DNA of 64,000 nt from Arsukibacterium ikkense (lineage in GTDB: Bacteria; Pseudomonadota; Gammaproteobacteria; Enterobacterales; Alteromonadaceae), in NCBI RefSeq assembly GCF_000987775.1, contig NZ_LAHO01000003.1, forward strand, positions 62,001-126,000, in the 5' to 3' direction. The notes below the pieces were generated by a model. The model did not search any database. It worked only from the letters and a program-made list of their open reading frames with translations, and was not told where the DNA came from. This document shows, in pieces, positions 11,493-20,199 of the stretch (the first letter of the stretch is position 1; the number at the start of each line of letters is the position of its first letter). The position numbers and the translations under genes are program-made.

Positions 11493-11735
11493 TTGAGCAG
11501 ATTACTGTATCTGATACTGATTATTGCTTTTCTGGTAGTTGGCTTTATCTTTGGTTCGATAAACCAACAACTCACTGATATCCATTTTCTTATTATTAAA
11601 CTGCAATTACGCGTAGTTGATATCGCTATTATTTTTTTAGTGGCTGGCGTGATATTGGGTTTGGCCATTGCTGCCTGGTTAAGTGTGGCCCGGCGTACAA
11701 AACGCTGGTTTAAACATACTACCGAGAAAACCTGA
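11493..11735 (+). CDS. lapA: Lipopolysaccharide assembly protein A (YciS-like)
   Basis: Small inner-membrane protein, partner of LapB in control of LpxC turnover and LPS synthesis. Two transmembrane segments (about residues 3-22 and 40-63) with a short loop between, then a basic cytoplasmic tail (ARRTKRWFK). I chose the TTG at 11493 because GGAG lies six bases upstream; a TTG at 11472 would add seven residues before the first helix. 80 residues is shorter than E. coli YciS (102). Five bases separate it from lapB. Confidence 0.85.
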   Translation: MSRLLYLILIIAFLVVGFIFGSINQQLTDIHFLIIKLQLRVVDIAIIFLVAGVILGLAIAAWLSVARRTKRWFKHTTEKT

Positions 11736-11740
11736 CCTTT

Positions 11741-12871
11741 ATGCTGGAATGGCTATTTTTATTATTGCCTGTTGCCGCCGCTTACGGCTGGTTTATGGGC
11801 AAAAATAGCGTTAAGCATACTGAACTGAAAGAACGTGCCAGCGTTACCCGCAACCTTTCTTCCGGCCTGAATTTTCTACTGACTGATCAGGAAGATAAAG
11901 CTATCGAGCAGCTGCTTGAACTACTGGATATTGAAGCAGCTACCATAGAAACCTATTTAGCGCTGGCTAATTTATTCCGGCGCAAAGGTGACTGGGACAA
12001 GGCTATTCGTATACATGAAAAACTGCATCAGCTAAAACTAGCCAAGCCACAAGCCCAGCAAATTCAATATGAGCTGGCAAAAGACTATTTTTCCGCTGGC
12101 TTGTACGACAGAGCCGAGAGCCTGGCGACACCGCTGGTAAAAACCACGCGCTGGCGCGAACCGGCATTAAAGCAACTGTTCAGTATTTTTACCGCCAGTC
12201 ACGACTGGCATAAAGCGCTGGCGCTACAAACTGAAGTTAGGCAGAGTGAATCGCGTTCTTTAAAAATTGCGCTGGCGAATATGGCCGTGGAAGCGATGCA
12301 GAACCAGCCCGATGCCATAGCTTTACAACAGCTTACTGACGCTAACCCCTTAGCTATCCGCCCCCGGTTTGCGCTGGCTAAATTTTATCTGGCAGCAGAG
12401 CAGGGCGATCAGGCAAAAGCGCCGTTACTCAGTATTATTAAACAGAAACCGCAATGGAGTGCTGATATTCTGCCTTTATTGCAGCAATGTCATTTTGGCG
12501 ACGACGAGTGGTATCAATTACTTAGCCAGTTGGCAAATAAGCAACACAATGTTACCGCCTGTGCTTTATTGGCTGATTGGCTGGCTGAGCATGGTTCAGC
12601 TACCGCTGCCGAGCAATTCTTACTGGACAAACTGCAACAACAGCCCAGCATTCGGTTATTTCAAAAGCTACTGCAAGTGCGCCAGCATCAATCTAGCGCA
12701 GCAGCCGATGCGTTGTTTTCCGTAGAAGAACTGGTACAGGCTTATTTGGCTAAAAAAGTTTTATACAGTTGCCGCAATTGCGGTTTTAAAACCCGTCAGC
12801 AATACTGGTTATGCCCCTCTTGCCAACAATGGGAGACCGTAGAGCCCATTACCGGTATTGATGGCCGTTAA
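11741..12871 (+). CDS. lapB: Lipopolysaccharide assembly protein B (YciM)
   Basis: Membrane-anchored TPR protein that couples LPS synthesis to FtsH-mediated degradation of LpxC. 376 residues: one N-terminal transmembrane anchor (LEWLFLLLPVAAAYGWFMG), a long TPR array, and a C-terminal rubredoxin-type metal site with two CxxC pairs (CRNCGF...CPSCQQW). Operon with lapA. Confidence 0.95.
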   Translation: MLEWLFLLLPVAAAYGWFMGKNSVKHTELKERASVTRNLSSGLNFLLTDQEDKAIEQLLELLDIEAATIETYLALANLFRRKGDWDKAIRIHEKLHQLKLAKPQAQQIQYELAKDYFSAGLYDRAESLATPLVKTTRWREPALKQLFSIFTASHDWHKALALQTEVRQSESRSLKIALANMAVEAMQNQPDAIALQQLTDANPLAIRPRFALAKFYLAAEQGDQAKAPLLSIIKQKPQWSADILPLLQQCHFGDDEWYQLLSQLANKQHNVTACALLADWLAEHGSATAAEQFLLDKLQQQPSIRLFQKLLQVRQHQSSAAADALFSVEELVQAYLAKKVLYSCRNCGFKTRQQYWLCPSCQQWETVEPITGIDGR

Positions 12872-12898
12872 TACTATACCTGCGTAAAAGGAAAATTG

Positions 12899-13612
12899 AT
12901 GTCTTGTCATACCCCTGTTGTGGTTGCGCTTGATTATGCCAGCCAGAGTGATGCCTTTAATTTAGTGGCGCAGCTTGACCCTGCTTTGTGCCGCCTGAAA
13001 GTCGGCAAAGAAATGTTTACTCATTTCGGTCCAGGCTTGGTTACAGCGCTGCAACAGCGTAACTTCGACGTTTTTCTGGATTTGAAATTTCATGATATTC
13101 CGAACACCGTCGCTAAAGCAGTGCAAGCGGCGGCAGATCTTGGCGTTTGGATGGTCAATGTGCATGCCAGTGGTGGCAGTAGAATGATGACTGCTGCCCA
13201 TGAAGCATTGCAACAGTTTGGCGCCAGCAAACCTAAACTGATTGCAGTAACCGTACTAACCAGTATGGAGCAAAGCGATTTAACTGAGTTAGGCATTTTG
13301 TTAACACCGGCAGAGCAGGTAGAAAAGCTGGCAGCTTTAGCTTTCGCCAGTGGCTTGGATGGTGTGGTATGCTCGGCGCAGGAAGCCATTGCATTAAAAC
13401 AGAAATTTGGTAATAATTTTCAACTGGTTACACCTGGCATTCGCCCAGCTAGCAGCAATACTGATGATCAGAAGCGAATTATGACGCCAGCTGCAGCGAT
13501 AGCTGCCGGGGTAGATTATCTGGTGATTGGCCGGCCGATAACTCAGGCCAGTTCGCCATTGGCTGCACTACAGGCTATTGTAAACGAGATAAATATCGCA
13601 AAAACGTCATAA
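12899..13612 (+). CDS. pyrF: Orotidine 5'-phosphate decarboxylase
   Basis: Last step of UMP synthesis. 237 residues from the ATG at 12899, preceded by AAAAGGA. Catalytic motif [10 protein letters not shown] with the Lys/Asp tetrad, VTPGIRP phosphate loop and VIGRPIT near the C-terminus. It follows lapB by 27 bp, the same order as in E. coli (yciS-yciM-pyrF). Confidence 0.96.
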   Translation: MSCHTPVVVALDYASQSDAFNLVAQLDPALCRLKVGKEMFTHFGPGLVTALQQRNFDVFLDLKFHDIPNTVAKAVQAAADLGVWMVNVHASGGSRMMTAAHEALQQFGASKPKLIAVTVLTSMEQSDLTELGILLTPAEQVEKLAALAFASGLDGVVCSAQEAIALKQKFGNNFQLVTPGIRPASSNTDDQKRIMTPAAAIAAGVDYLVIGRPITQASSPLAALQAIVNEINIAKTS

Positions 13613-13634
13613 CATTGCGCTATAGGAGGTTTTT

Positions 13635-15359
13635 TTGGATGCTATAAACCTCACCATTCTCGTTGGCGGTTTATTATTTTTCGTCAGTATTATTGCAACT
13701 TTAATATCGGCGCGCCTTGGTGCGCCTATGCTATTGATATTTCTTGTTATTGGTATGATTGCCGGTGAAGATGGTCTTGCTGGCATTCAGTTTGATAACC
13801 CCCAAACGGCTTTTCTGATTGGCTCTATCGCTCTGGTGATTATTCTATTTGACGGCGGTATGCGTACCCACCCGGAGCGTTTTCGCGTAGCGCTGGCACC
13901 AGCATCAATGCTGGCAACCTTAGGGGTCGTGATTACCTGCGGTGTAGTAGGGCTGTCAGCTGCATACTTACTTAATTTATCAATTGTTGAAGGCTTACTG
14001 CTTGGGGCCATTTTAAGCTCTACCGATGCCGCGGCAGTATTTTCAATTTTTCAGTCGCAGCGGCTGCAGATTAAACAGCGAGTAGCATCAACGCTGGAAA
14101 TTGAGTCAGGCAGCAACGATCCGATGGCCGTTATGCTAACCCTGACTTTGGTTAGCGTACTAGCGCAAGATGCCAAGCTCGACTGGTTAGTGTTGTTATC
14201 ATTTTTGCAGCAAGCCGTGGTTGGCGGCGCTATGGGCTATGGCGCCGGCCGGGTGTTTGTATTTTTATGCCGCAAGCTACCGCTCAGTTTTGCGTTCTTT
14301 CCATTGTTAGCGGTTGCCAGTAGTATTTTTATTTATGCTATTACCAACAGTTTTGGTGGTAGTGGCTTTCTAGCGGTATACCTGATGGGTTATCTGGTTG
14401 GTAATGCCAGGCTACCGCAGATTATTCATATTCTCAGAATGCATGACGGTTTAGCCTGGATTAGCCAAATTACCATGTTCCTGATGTTGGGTTTGTTAGT
14501 AGTGCCCAGTAACTTAAAAGAGCACCTGGTCGATGCCTTAATACTGGCTGGTATTCTCATTTTTATTGCCAGACCATTAGCGGTAATGATCAGTTTAATT
14601 CCATTTCGTTTTCCGCTTAAAGACCTGGTCTTTATCAGCTGGGTGGGTTTACGCGGTGCGGTCCCCATTATCCTTGCCTTGTTTCCCTGGCTGGCGGGAG
14701 TGCCAAATGAGCATCTGTATTTTGATGTAGCTTTTGTGGTGGTTATTGTTTCCTTGCTATTGCAAGGCTGGAGCCTGGTACCGGTTGCCCGCTGGTTAAA
14801 GCTGGAAGTGCCCGGCGAACTGGAACCTGATCAAGCCATGCCACTAGACGCTATTCCCAGCAAAGATGTGATGGAGGTACTGGCGTTTAATGTTGAAGAT
14901 CAATCGCCAATAAGAGGTGTGTGCTGGCAGGATTTAAAATTTAGTGTGCCCGTACAATTCCTGGGTATTATCCGGGATGGTGAATGGCAACTACCAGATG
15001 CTGAGCCAGTATTTAACAGCCGTGACACGGTAATGGTATTAGCCAAACTAAAGGACGTAAAAAAAATCAGTGAAGTATTGGCCAGTGAAGCTGAAACCTC
15101 GGGTTTAAGTAATAGCAATTTTTTCGGCGATTTTGTCTTAAATGGCGAGGTCAGCCTGGCAGATTTAGACGCATTTTACACCATTAATATGGATAATCAG
15201 AATAAGCTGCAAAGCTTAGCATCCTATATTAGTGAACGCTTTCATCGCCGGGTGGTTATTGGCGACCAGGTAAGGCTGGATCAATTAATACTCACAGTGC
15301 GCGAACTGGACGAGCAGGGCACTATTACTCAGGTTGGTATAAAAGCGGTAGATACCTGA
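13635..15359 (+). CDS. nhaP2: K+/H+ (CPA1-type) antiporter, NhaP2/CvrA-like
   Basis: Inner-membrane cation/proton antiporter. 574 residues (NhaP2 about 578): roughly a dozen hydrophobic segments over residues 1-390, including LFDGGMRT and the acidic STDAAAVFSI motif of CPA antiporters, then a cytoplasmic RCK_C-type domain and a C-terminal module resembling CorC/HlyC. The start is a TTG at 13635, five bases after AGGAGG. The exact ion (K+ or Na+) is taken from family resemblance. Confidence 0.85.
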   Translation: MDAINLTILVGGLLFFVSIIATLISARLGAPMLLIFLVIGMIAGEDGLAGIQFDNPQTAFLIGSIALVIILFDGGMRTHPERFRVALAPASMLATLGVVITCGVVGLSAAYLLNLSIVEGLLLGAILSSTDAAAVFSIFQSQRLQIKQRVASTLEIESGSNDPMAVMLTLTLVSVLAQDAKLDWLVLLSFLQQAVVGGAMGYGAGRVFVFLCRKLPLSFAFFPLLAVASSIFIYAITNSFGGSGFLAVYLMGYLVGNARLPQIIHILRMHDGLAWISQITMFLMLGLLVVPSNLKEHLVDALILAGILIFIARPLAVMISLIPFRFPLKDLVFISWVGLRGAVPIILALFPWLAGVPNEHLYFDVAFVVVIVSLLLQGWSLVPVARWLKLEVPGELEPDQAMPLDAIPSKDVMEVLAFNVEDQSPIRGVCWQDLKFSVPVQFLGIIRDGEWQLPDAEPVFNSRDTVMVLAKLKDVKKISEVLASEAETSGLSNSNFFGDFVLNGEVSLADLDAFYTINMDNQNKLQSLASYISERFHRRVVIGDQVRLDQLILTVRELDEQGTITQVGIKAVDT

Positions 15360-15391
15360 AGCCAGTCTGCTTAACGCTGTCAGTACCAGTG

Positions 15392-16006
15392 TTAAATGGC
15401 TTGAGTTGTCGATAAACCTAAAGAGTACAAAATGATGCTAAATGGCCCGTTTTTTTCATCGGCCAACATAACGCTAAGCTGGGTAACATCCGCAAAGTTA
15501 AGTTTCGGTAACTGAGTAACCTCACGGCCTCGATATCGTCCACTGAAGGCATCTGGCTGAAAATAATAGTGTTGTTGCCCAATATCACTTTTAAAGTTTG
15601 CAACATAGGCTACACCTCTGGGCAGATAAGGCGTTTTAAGCCGTAACTGGTATGTCCGGCCATCAGCTGCAACATGCAATTTAATGCTGCTAAAATGCTG
15701 TGCTGGCAAGGCATTAGTCAGCCTAAACTCAGCAGAAGCAAAGCCACCATTATTAGCCAGTGATAAGTTACCAAAAAAACGCAGTCCGGCGGGTTCCGTT
15801 ACCATGTTAACAGCACCATCTGAACGGCCACCCATAACGGTATCATGTACTAATTGCACATGGCTAAAGTGGTTTTTGTTATAGAACTCAAGTACAACTG
15901 TGCCAGGCATAATGTCGAGTGCTCGTGTAGGTGAATTAGTGGTGTCAGCATTAAGGTTGCCAACCTTTAAACACGCCATCATTACAGGTAGTAAATAGTA
16001 GCGCAT
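15392..16006 (-). CDS. CIA30-family (complex I intermediate-associated 30-like) protein
   Basis: 204 residues with a short hydrophobic N-terminus that may be a signal peptide, then a jelly-roll CIA30-type domain (HFSHVQLVHDTVMGGRSDG, GFASAEFRL, YQLRLKT). The family is named from a mitochondrial complex I assembly factor, but bacterial members have no established role. The ATG at 16006 is chosen over a TTG at 16030 because GGAGG precedes it by five bases. Convergent with the antiporter gene. Confidence 0.75.
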   Translation of the reverse strand: MRYYLLPVMMACLKVGNLNADTTNSPTRALDIMPGTVVLEFYNKNHFSHVQLVHDTVMGGRSDGAVNMVTEPAGLRFFGNLSLANNGGFASAEFRLTNALPAQHFSSIKLHVAADGRTYQLRLKTPYLPRGVAYVANFKSDIGQQHYYFQPDAFSGRYRGREVTQLPKLNFADVTQLSVMLADEKNGPFSIILYSLGLSTTQAI

Positions 16007-16166
16007 CGTTACCTCCGGATATAAGGTCATATCAGTATTCAGATTTGATATACGTTTTATTAATCGTTTCAGATTGCTAAAATCGTGTTTAAAAGAGGAT
16101 CACAATTACGCCATCAGGATAAGTTAGCTATTGCTCCAAGATTTAGTTATCTCACAATCAAAGAAC

Positions 16167-16209
16167 TTGTTACATGAAACAGATGGCGCTATATTGTTTC
16201 ATGTAACAA
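16167..16209 (+). promoter_or_regulatory. MazEF promoter with perfect inverted-repeat operator
   Basis: TTGTTACATGAAACA (16167-16181) and TGTTTCATGTAACAA (16195-16209) form a perfect 15-bp inverted repeat with a 13-bp spacer. It overlaps a promoter with -35 TTGTTA (16167-16172), 17-bp spacer and -10 TATATT (16190-16195). A dyad covering both promoter elements is what autorepression by the antitoxin/complex would need. Confidence 0.8.
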
Positions 16210-16223
16210 TATAGGAGGCCAAA

Positions 16224-16439
16224 ATGCCTAACACAGCAGAAAGAGTTCAACAACACAGAGACCGCCTGAGAAAAGCTGGATTGCGCCCAATACAAATTTG
16301 GGTGCCTGATACCCGGGGAGCAGGTTTCGCAGCAGAATGCCGCAAACAGAGCCTTGCAGTAGCTGAAAGTGACAGAGAGGACGCTCAGCTTACAGAATTG
16401 ATGGAAAGTTCGTTAGAAAGCATTGAGGGCTGGGAATGA
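16224..16439 (+). CDS. MazE-type antitoxin (DUF3018-like)
   Basis: 71-residue acidic antitoxin of a type II toxin-antitoxin pair. The N-terminal part (ERVQQHRDRLRKAGLRPIQIWVPD) resembles the short RHH-like DNA-binding region of MazE-family/DUF3018 antitoxins; the C-terminal half (EDAQLTELMESSLESIEGWE) is the acidic toxin-binding tail. SD AGGAGG. It overlaps the toxin gene by four bases and lies directly behind the operator described at 16167. Confidence 0.88.
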   Translation: MPNTAERVQQHRDRLRKAGLRPIQIWVPDTRGAGFAAECRKQSLAVAESDREDAQLTELMESSLESIEGWE

Positions 16440-16762
16440 AGCGTGGCGATATAATAACAGTAGCAGTGCAAGGCGATTACGGTAAACCACGCCCTGCATT
16501 GGTTATACAGTCTAACAACTTCGATAAGCACCCGAGCATAACAATTTTACCAGTGACATCAAAAATCGTTGATGCTCCTTTAATCAGATTAATGCTGGAA
16601 CCCAGCAAAAAAAACGGCCTGGTTAAACAGTCTCAGGTCATGATAGACAAAGCTACAACCATTCCACGCGAAAAAGCGGGTAAGCATATTGGCAGCCTCG
16701 AAATGTCGGCAATGCTTGAAATTGAACGCTGCTTAGCGGTGTTTTTAGGTATAGCAAAATAA
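16436..16762 (+). CDS. MazF/PemK-type mRNA interferase toxin
   Basis: 108-residue PemK/MazF fold endoribonuclease. Typical motifs are MKRGDIITVAVQGDYGKPRPALVIQ at the start (the Arg-Pro-Ala-Leu-Val strand), TILPVTSKI, and VMIDKATTIPREKAG with the conserved strand before the helix. Translationally coupled to the antitoxin (ATGA overlap). No mobile-element signs around it. Confidence 0.92.
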   Translation: MKRGDIITVAVQGDYGKPRPALVIQSNNFDKHPSITILPVTSKIVDAPLIRLMLEPSKKNGLVKQSQVMIDKATTIPREKAGKHIGSLEMSAMLEIERCLAVFLGIAK

Positions 16763-16935
16763 GTGTTTGAAGATTTCCATTTGACGTTAAAGATGAAGGG
16801 CTGATTCAAATAAACTATAGCCGCTAATGTATATTATGTTAAATAGCATTTGTTAGTTACGTCTAAAAAGATCTATTAGCGGTAGCTATAAATTAGGTAT
16901 GCTTGACCGCTTTGGTATTGTTATGAGAAACGTCT

Positions 16936-17673
16936 GTGTTTATAACCCTGCGCTGGATAATACTTACTGTGATCTGCTGGCCGCTGTTATTGTGGCAAGG
17001 TAAGCGTGCAAGAAAACTGGCACTGCGCTTACCTGAAGCCGCTGGGCCACGCAGTGGTGTCTTAGGAAATGGCGAGCCGCTGCGCTTACTGATATGCGGT
17101 GATTCAGTGGCTGCTGGTGTGGGTATTGCACAGCAACAACAAGCCTTTTCTGGCCAACTAGTAGAGTTGCTGGCAAAACGGCACCAGGTAAATTGGCAAC
17201 TTGCCGCAAAAACCGGCCTTGATAGCACTGGCTTAAATAACTTATTGCAACAGCTGTACTCACATAGTAACGCCATATACCAGCTGGATCTGGTGGTGGT
17301 ATCAATTGGCGTCAATGACGTTACCGCGCTGCACAGTAAGCCAGAGTTTCAACAGCAGATAAAAACCTTATTAACCAGACTGGCCAGCGATTTTACTAAC
17401 CCACAAGTGTTGTTTAGTGCCATACCGCCGATGCAGCACTTTACTGCCTTGCCCTCGCCCCTTAATTTTTGGTTAGGTTTAAAAGCCGGCATGCTGAATC
17501 AGGCTTTAGCTTCGGAGTTAAAAAATTGGCCAAAAGCACAACTGGTTTATAGCAACTTAGCGTTAACGGCCGATATGCTGGCAGCTGATGGCTTTCATCC
17601 GTCAGCTAAAGGTAGCCGCATCTGGGCACAGATTTTAGCAGAAGCTATCGTTAGCCCTAAAACCAAAACATAA
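16936..17673 (+). CDS. SGNH/GDSL-type hydrolase
   Basis: 245 residues. One N-terminal membrane segment or signal anchor (residues about 2-21), then the SGNH esterase blocks: GDSVAAG (nucleophile Ser), SIGVNDVTAL (block III Asn) and DGFHPSAKG (Asp-His). The substrate cannot be read from sequence; esterase or thioesterase is likely. The start is a GTG at 16936; no better start is in frame. Confidence 0.82.
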   Translation: MFITLRWIILTVICWPLLLWQGKRARKLALRLPEAAGPRSGVLGNGEPLRLLICGDSVAAGVGIAQQQQAFSGQLVELLAKRHQVNWQLAAKTGLDSTGLNNLLQQLYSHSNAIYQLDLVVVSIGVNDVTALHSKPEFQQQIKTLLTRLASDFTNPQVLFSAIPPMQHFTALPSPLNFWLGLKAGMLNQALASELKNWPKAQLVYSNLALTADMLAADGFHPSAKGSRIWAQILAEAIVSPKTKT

Positions 17674-17753
17674 CTACGGCCCTGCTAAAGACGTTGCTAT
17701 ACTGAGCAAGATTAAAGGGCATCAAGCCCTATTGCCGTAAACAGGATTGCACT

Positions 17754-18863
17754 ATGTCTAAACCAGATGCTAAAGAGCAGCAGCCTTTAGTAACCGACAA
17801 GCCAACTGGCTTAAGTGATAAAGATACTTTGAAAGACTTAACGCCAGGTTCGATAGCACAGGCTACAGTAAAAGATCGGGTGAACTCCGGCTATCAATCA
17901 TTAGAAGTGGTGTTAGCAGACATTTTAACGCGCAGTGTTGAAGATGTTAGTGCCAGCCATATTGCAGCCTTTAGTGCCCAGTTTAAGGCTATTTTAGAAG
18001 AAGCATCTGACGATGACATTGCCTTATTGGGTAAATCTATGTTGCGCCAATTGCGTAAACAGGGCCCATCTGCGAACCCCGATGTTGAACGGTTAGCAGA
18101 TAACAGCGACAGCCCCTACCCTTATAAAAACCGTTTGCAGCGTAAAAGTTATGAAAAACAAAAGTATGATTTACAGGTTGAGTTATTAAAACTGCAACAC
18201 TGGCTCAAAGATACCGGCAACCGAGTGGTTATTCTGTTTGAAGGCCGCGATGCAGCCGGCAAAGGCGGCACCATTAAACGCTTTATGGAACACCTTAACC
18301 CGCGGGGCTCACGAGTAGTGGCATTGGAAAAACCTAACCAAATTGAACAGGGACAATGGTATTTCCAACGCTATGTACAGCATCTGCCTACTGCCGGTGA
18401 GATAGTGTTGTTCGACCGCTCCTGGTATAACCGCGCCGGGGTGGAACGGGTGATGAATTTTTGCACTGAGTCACAATATGTAGAATTTATGCAGCAGGTG
18501 CCTAGCTTTGAACACAGCCTGGTTGAATCGGGTATTCACTTGTTCAAGTTCTGGTTTTCAGTAACGCGTACCGAACAAAAGCGCCGTTTTACCGAGCGTG
18601 AGTCACATCCGTTAAAGCAATGGAAATTAAGTCCTATCGACCGCGCCTCACTGAATAGATGGGATGAGTATACCAGGGCAAAAGAAGCGATGTTTGCAGC
18701 AACCCATAGTCAGCATGCTCCCTGGATTGTCATTAAATCAGATTGTAAAAAGCGCGCCAGGTTAAATGCCATGCGTTTTGTTCTTAAGCAATTTAACTAT
18801 GCCAACAAAGATCTTAAACGGCTCGGTGAACTGGACCCGCTGATTATCGGGCCGGCGGGTTAG
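17754..18863 (+). CDS. ppk2: Polyphosphate kinase 2
   Basis: PPK2-family enzyme that moves phosphate between polyphosphate and nucleotides. 369 residues: a roughly 130-residue N-terminal extension, then the kinase core with Walker A EGRDAAGKGG (about 163-172), LNPRGSRVVALEKP, and Walker B LFDRSWYNRAGVER (about 219). The VTRTEQKRRFTERESHPLKQWKLSPID segment forms the lid. The length fits the class with one PPK2 domain. Which nucleotide it prefers cannot be told here. Confidence 0.93.
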   Translation: MSKPDAKEQQPLVTDKPTGLSDKDTLKDLTPGSIAQATVKDRVNSGYQSLEVVLADILTRSVEDVSASHIAAFSAQFKAILEEASDDDIALLGKSMLRQLRKQGPSANPDVERLADNSDSPYPYKNRLQRKSYEKQKYDLQVELLKLQHWLKDTGNRVVILFEGRDAAGKGGTIKRFMEHLNPRGSRVVALEKPNQIEQGQWYFQRYVQHLPTAGEIVLFDRSWYNRAGVERVMNFCTESQYVEFMQQVPSFEHSLVESGIHLFKFWFSVTRTEQKRRFTERESHPLKQWKLSPIDRASLNRWDEYTRAKEAMFAATHSQHAPWIVIKSDCKKRARLNAMRFVLKQFNYANKDLKRLGELDPLIIGPAG

Positions 18864-18980
18864 CCCTCTCCTTATACATTATCAGCTGATAAACGCACTT
18901 TTAGTAATGAAGCTGTTACACTGCGCAGTATTATACCTTTTAATATAACACTCTGTTTTTTAAATAACATTGGAGGATTT

Positions 18981-19586
18981 ATGAAATTATTTTTAAGTGG
19001 TCTGCTAAGCACTACCCTGCTTTTTACTGGCTTTTCTGCTAATGCTGCCAGGCCGGATATCAGCTGGAACTACCTCAGTGCCGGTTATGCCAAAGCTAAT
19101 ATTAAAATCGCCGATGACTTCACCATAAAACCTGATGGCTATCAGCTCAACGCCAGTTACTTGTTGTCAGAAACGCTGTATGTAAGGGCCTCATACTTTA
19201 ATGTTTCAGAATCTTACCGGTTTTCCGACATTGCCGGCCTGGATCTTGATGCATCTGAATTTACCCTGAGTTTGGGCTTAAGACAGGCAGCTAGCGCCAA
19301 TATCGATGCCTTTTTCGAAGCAGGCTATGGCCGTTCAATTGCTGGTATCAGTGAATTTGGAAAAGAAAATGACAATGGGGTGCAGGCAGGTGCAGGTTTT
19401 CGCTATCGTGCCACCCCTCAGCTGGAACTTGCGGCCGCACTGCGCTATAGCAATTTAGGCGATAGCAGCACTTTTGGTGATATCTCCGCCCGAGTCAGGC
19501 TAAGCAGCATGTTCGACCTTTATGCCCACTATCTGTTTGATAGCGATGTGTCGGTATTGGCGGCCGGTGTTGTGGTTAACTTCTGA
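18981..19586 (+). CDS. Outer-membrane beta-barrel protein
   Basis: 201 residues with a clear signal peptide (MKLFLSGLLSTTLLFTGFSANA, cleavage after ANA) and alternating amphipathic strands ending in a C-terminal Phe (VVVNF), the BamA-recognised pattern. It looks like an eight-strand OmpA/OmpW-like barrel (domain type outer membrane protein beta-barrel). SD GGAGG. The next gene starts one base after its stop. Confidence 0.8.
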   Translation: MKLFLSGLLSTTLLFTGFSANAARPDISWNYLSAGYAKANIKIADDFTIKPDGYQLNASYLLSETLYVRASYFNVSESYRFSDIAGLDLDASEFTLSLGLRQAASANIDAFFEAGYGRSIAGISEFGKENDNGVQAGAGFRYRATPQLELAAALRYSNLGDSSTFGDISARVRLSSMFDLYAHYLFDSDVSVLAAGVVVNF

Positions 19587-19587
19587 G

Positions 19588-20193
19588 ATGGCCGCGTCAG
19601 ATCTGCCCTATTCCCAGGCATGTGAAAACAACAAAGCAGCTATTTTGACACTGTTGCAAAGAGCATTTGCCAGCTGCCGCTTAGTATTAGAGATAGGTAG
19701 TGGTACTGGCCAGCATGCGGTACATTTTGCCGAAAATTTGCCCCATTTATGCTGGCAGGCATCTGATCAACCGATTTATCTGGCGGCACTGGCTGAACGT
19801 ATTCGCCGGGCTGCCATCCCCAATTTACCAATGCCGCTGGCGCTCGATATCTGCACCGATGCTGCGCCGGCAACACCGGCTGACGGATTATTTACCGCCA
19901 ACACGTTGCATATCATGCCCTGGCCTGTCGTTAAGCAATTTTTCAGCCGCCTGAACGAGCTGACCCAACGCGGCGCAACCTTTTGTATCTATGGGCCTTT
20001 TAACTATAACGGTCAGTTCACCAGCGCCAGCAATCAAGCCTTTGATGCCAGCCTGCGAAGCCGCGACCCGGCCATGGGCATACGAGATATTGAACAGGTG
20101 CAGGCACTGTTGCAACAGCAAGGGTTTAGCCTGCAGCAAGACAACGCCATGCCAGCCAATAACCGGCTGTTATACTTTGTTAAACAGAGCTGA
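19588..20193 (+). CDS. DUF938 SAM-dependent methyltransferase
   Basis: 201 residues. SAM motif VLEIGSGTGQHAVHFA; TANTLHIMPWPVVKQFF and CIYGPFNYNGQFTS are characteristic of the DUF938 family. The ATG at 19588 directly follows the preceding stop (TGAGATG); the open frame back to 19522 overlaps the barrel gene and is not used. Substrate unknown. Confidence 0.85.
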   Translation: MAASDLPYSQACENNKAAILTLLQRAFASCRLVLEIGSGTGQHAVHFAENLPHLCWQASDQPIYLAALAERIRRAAIPNLPMPLALDICTDAAPATPADGLFTANTLHIMPWPVVKQFFSRLNELTQRGATFCIYGPFNYNGQFTSASNQAFDASLRSRDPAMGIRDIEQVQALLQQQGFSLQQDNAMPANNRLLYFVKQS

Positions 20194-20199
20194 TGTTAA

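Noticed and set aside
12369-12725. 118-codon frame inside lapB
   Set aside because: Lies in another frame of an obvious TPR gene, with no SD.
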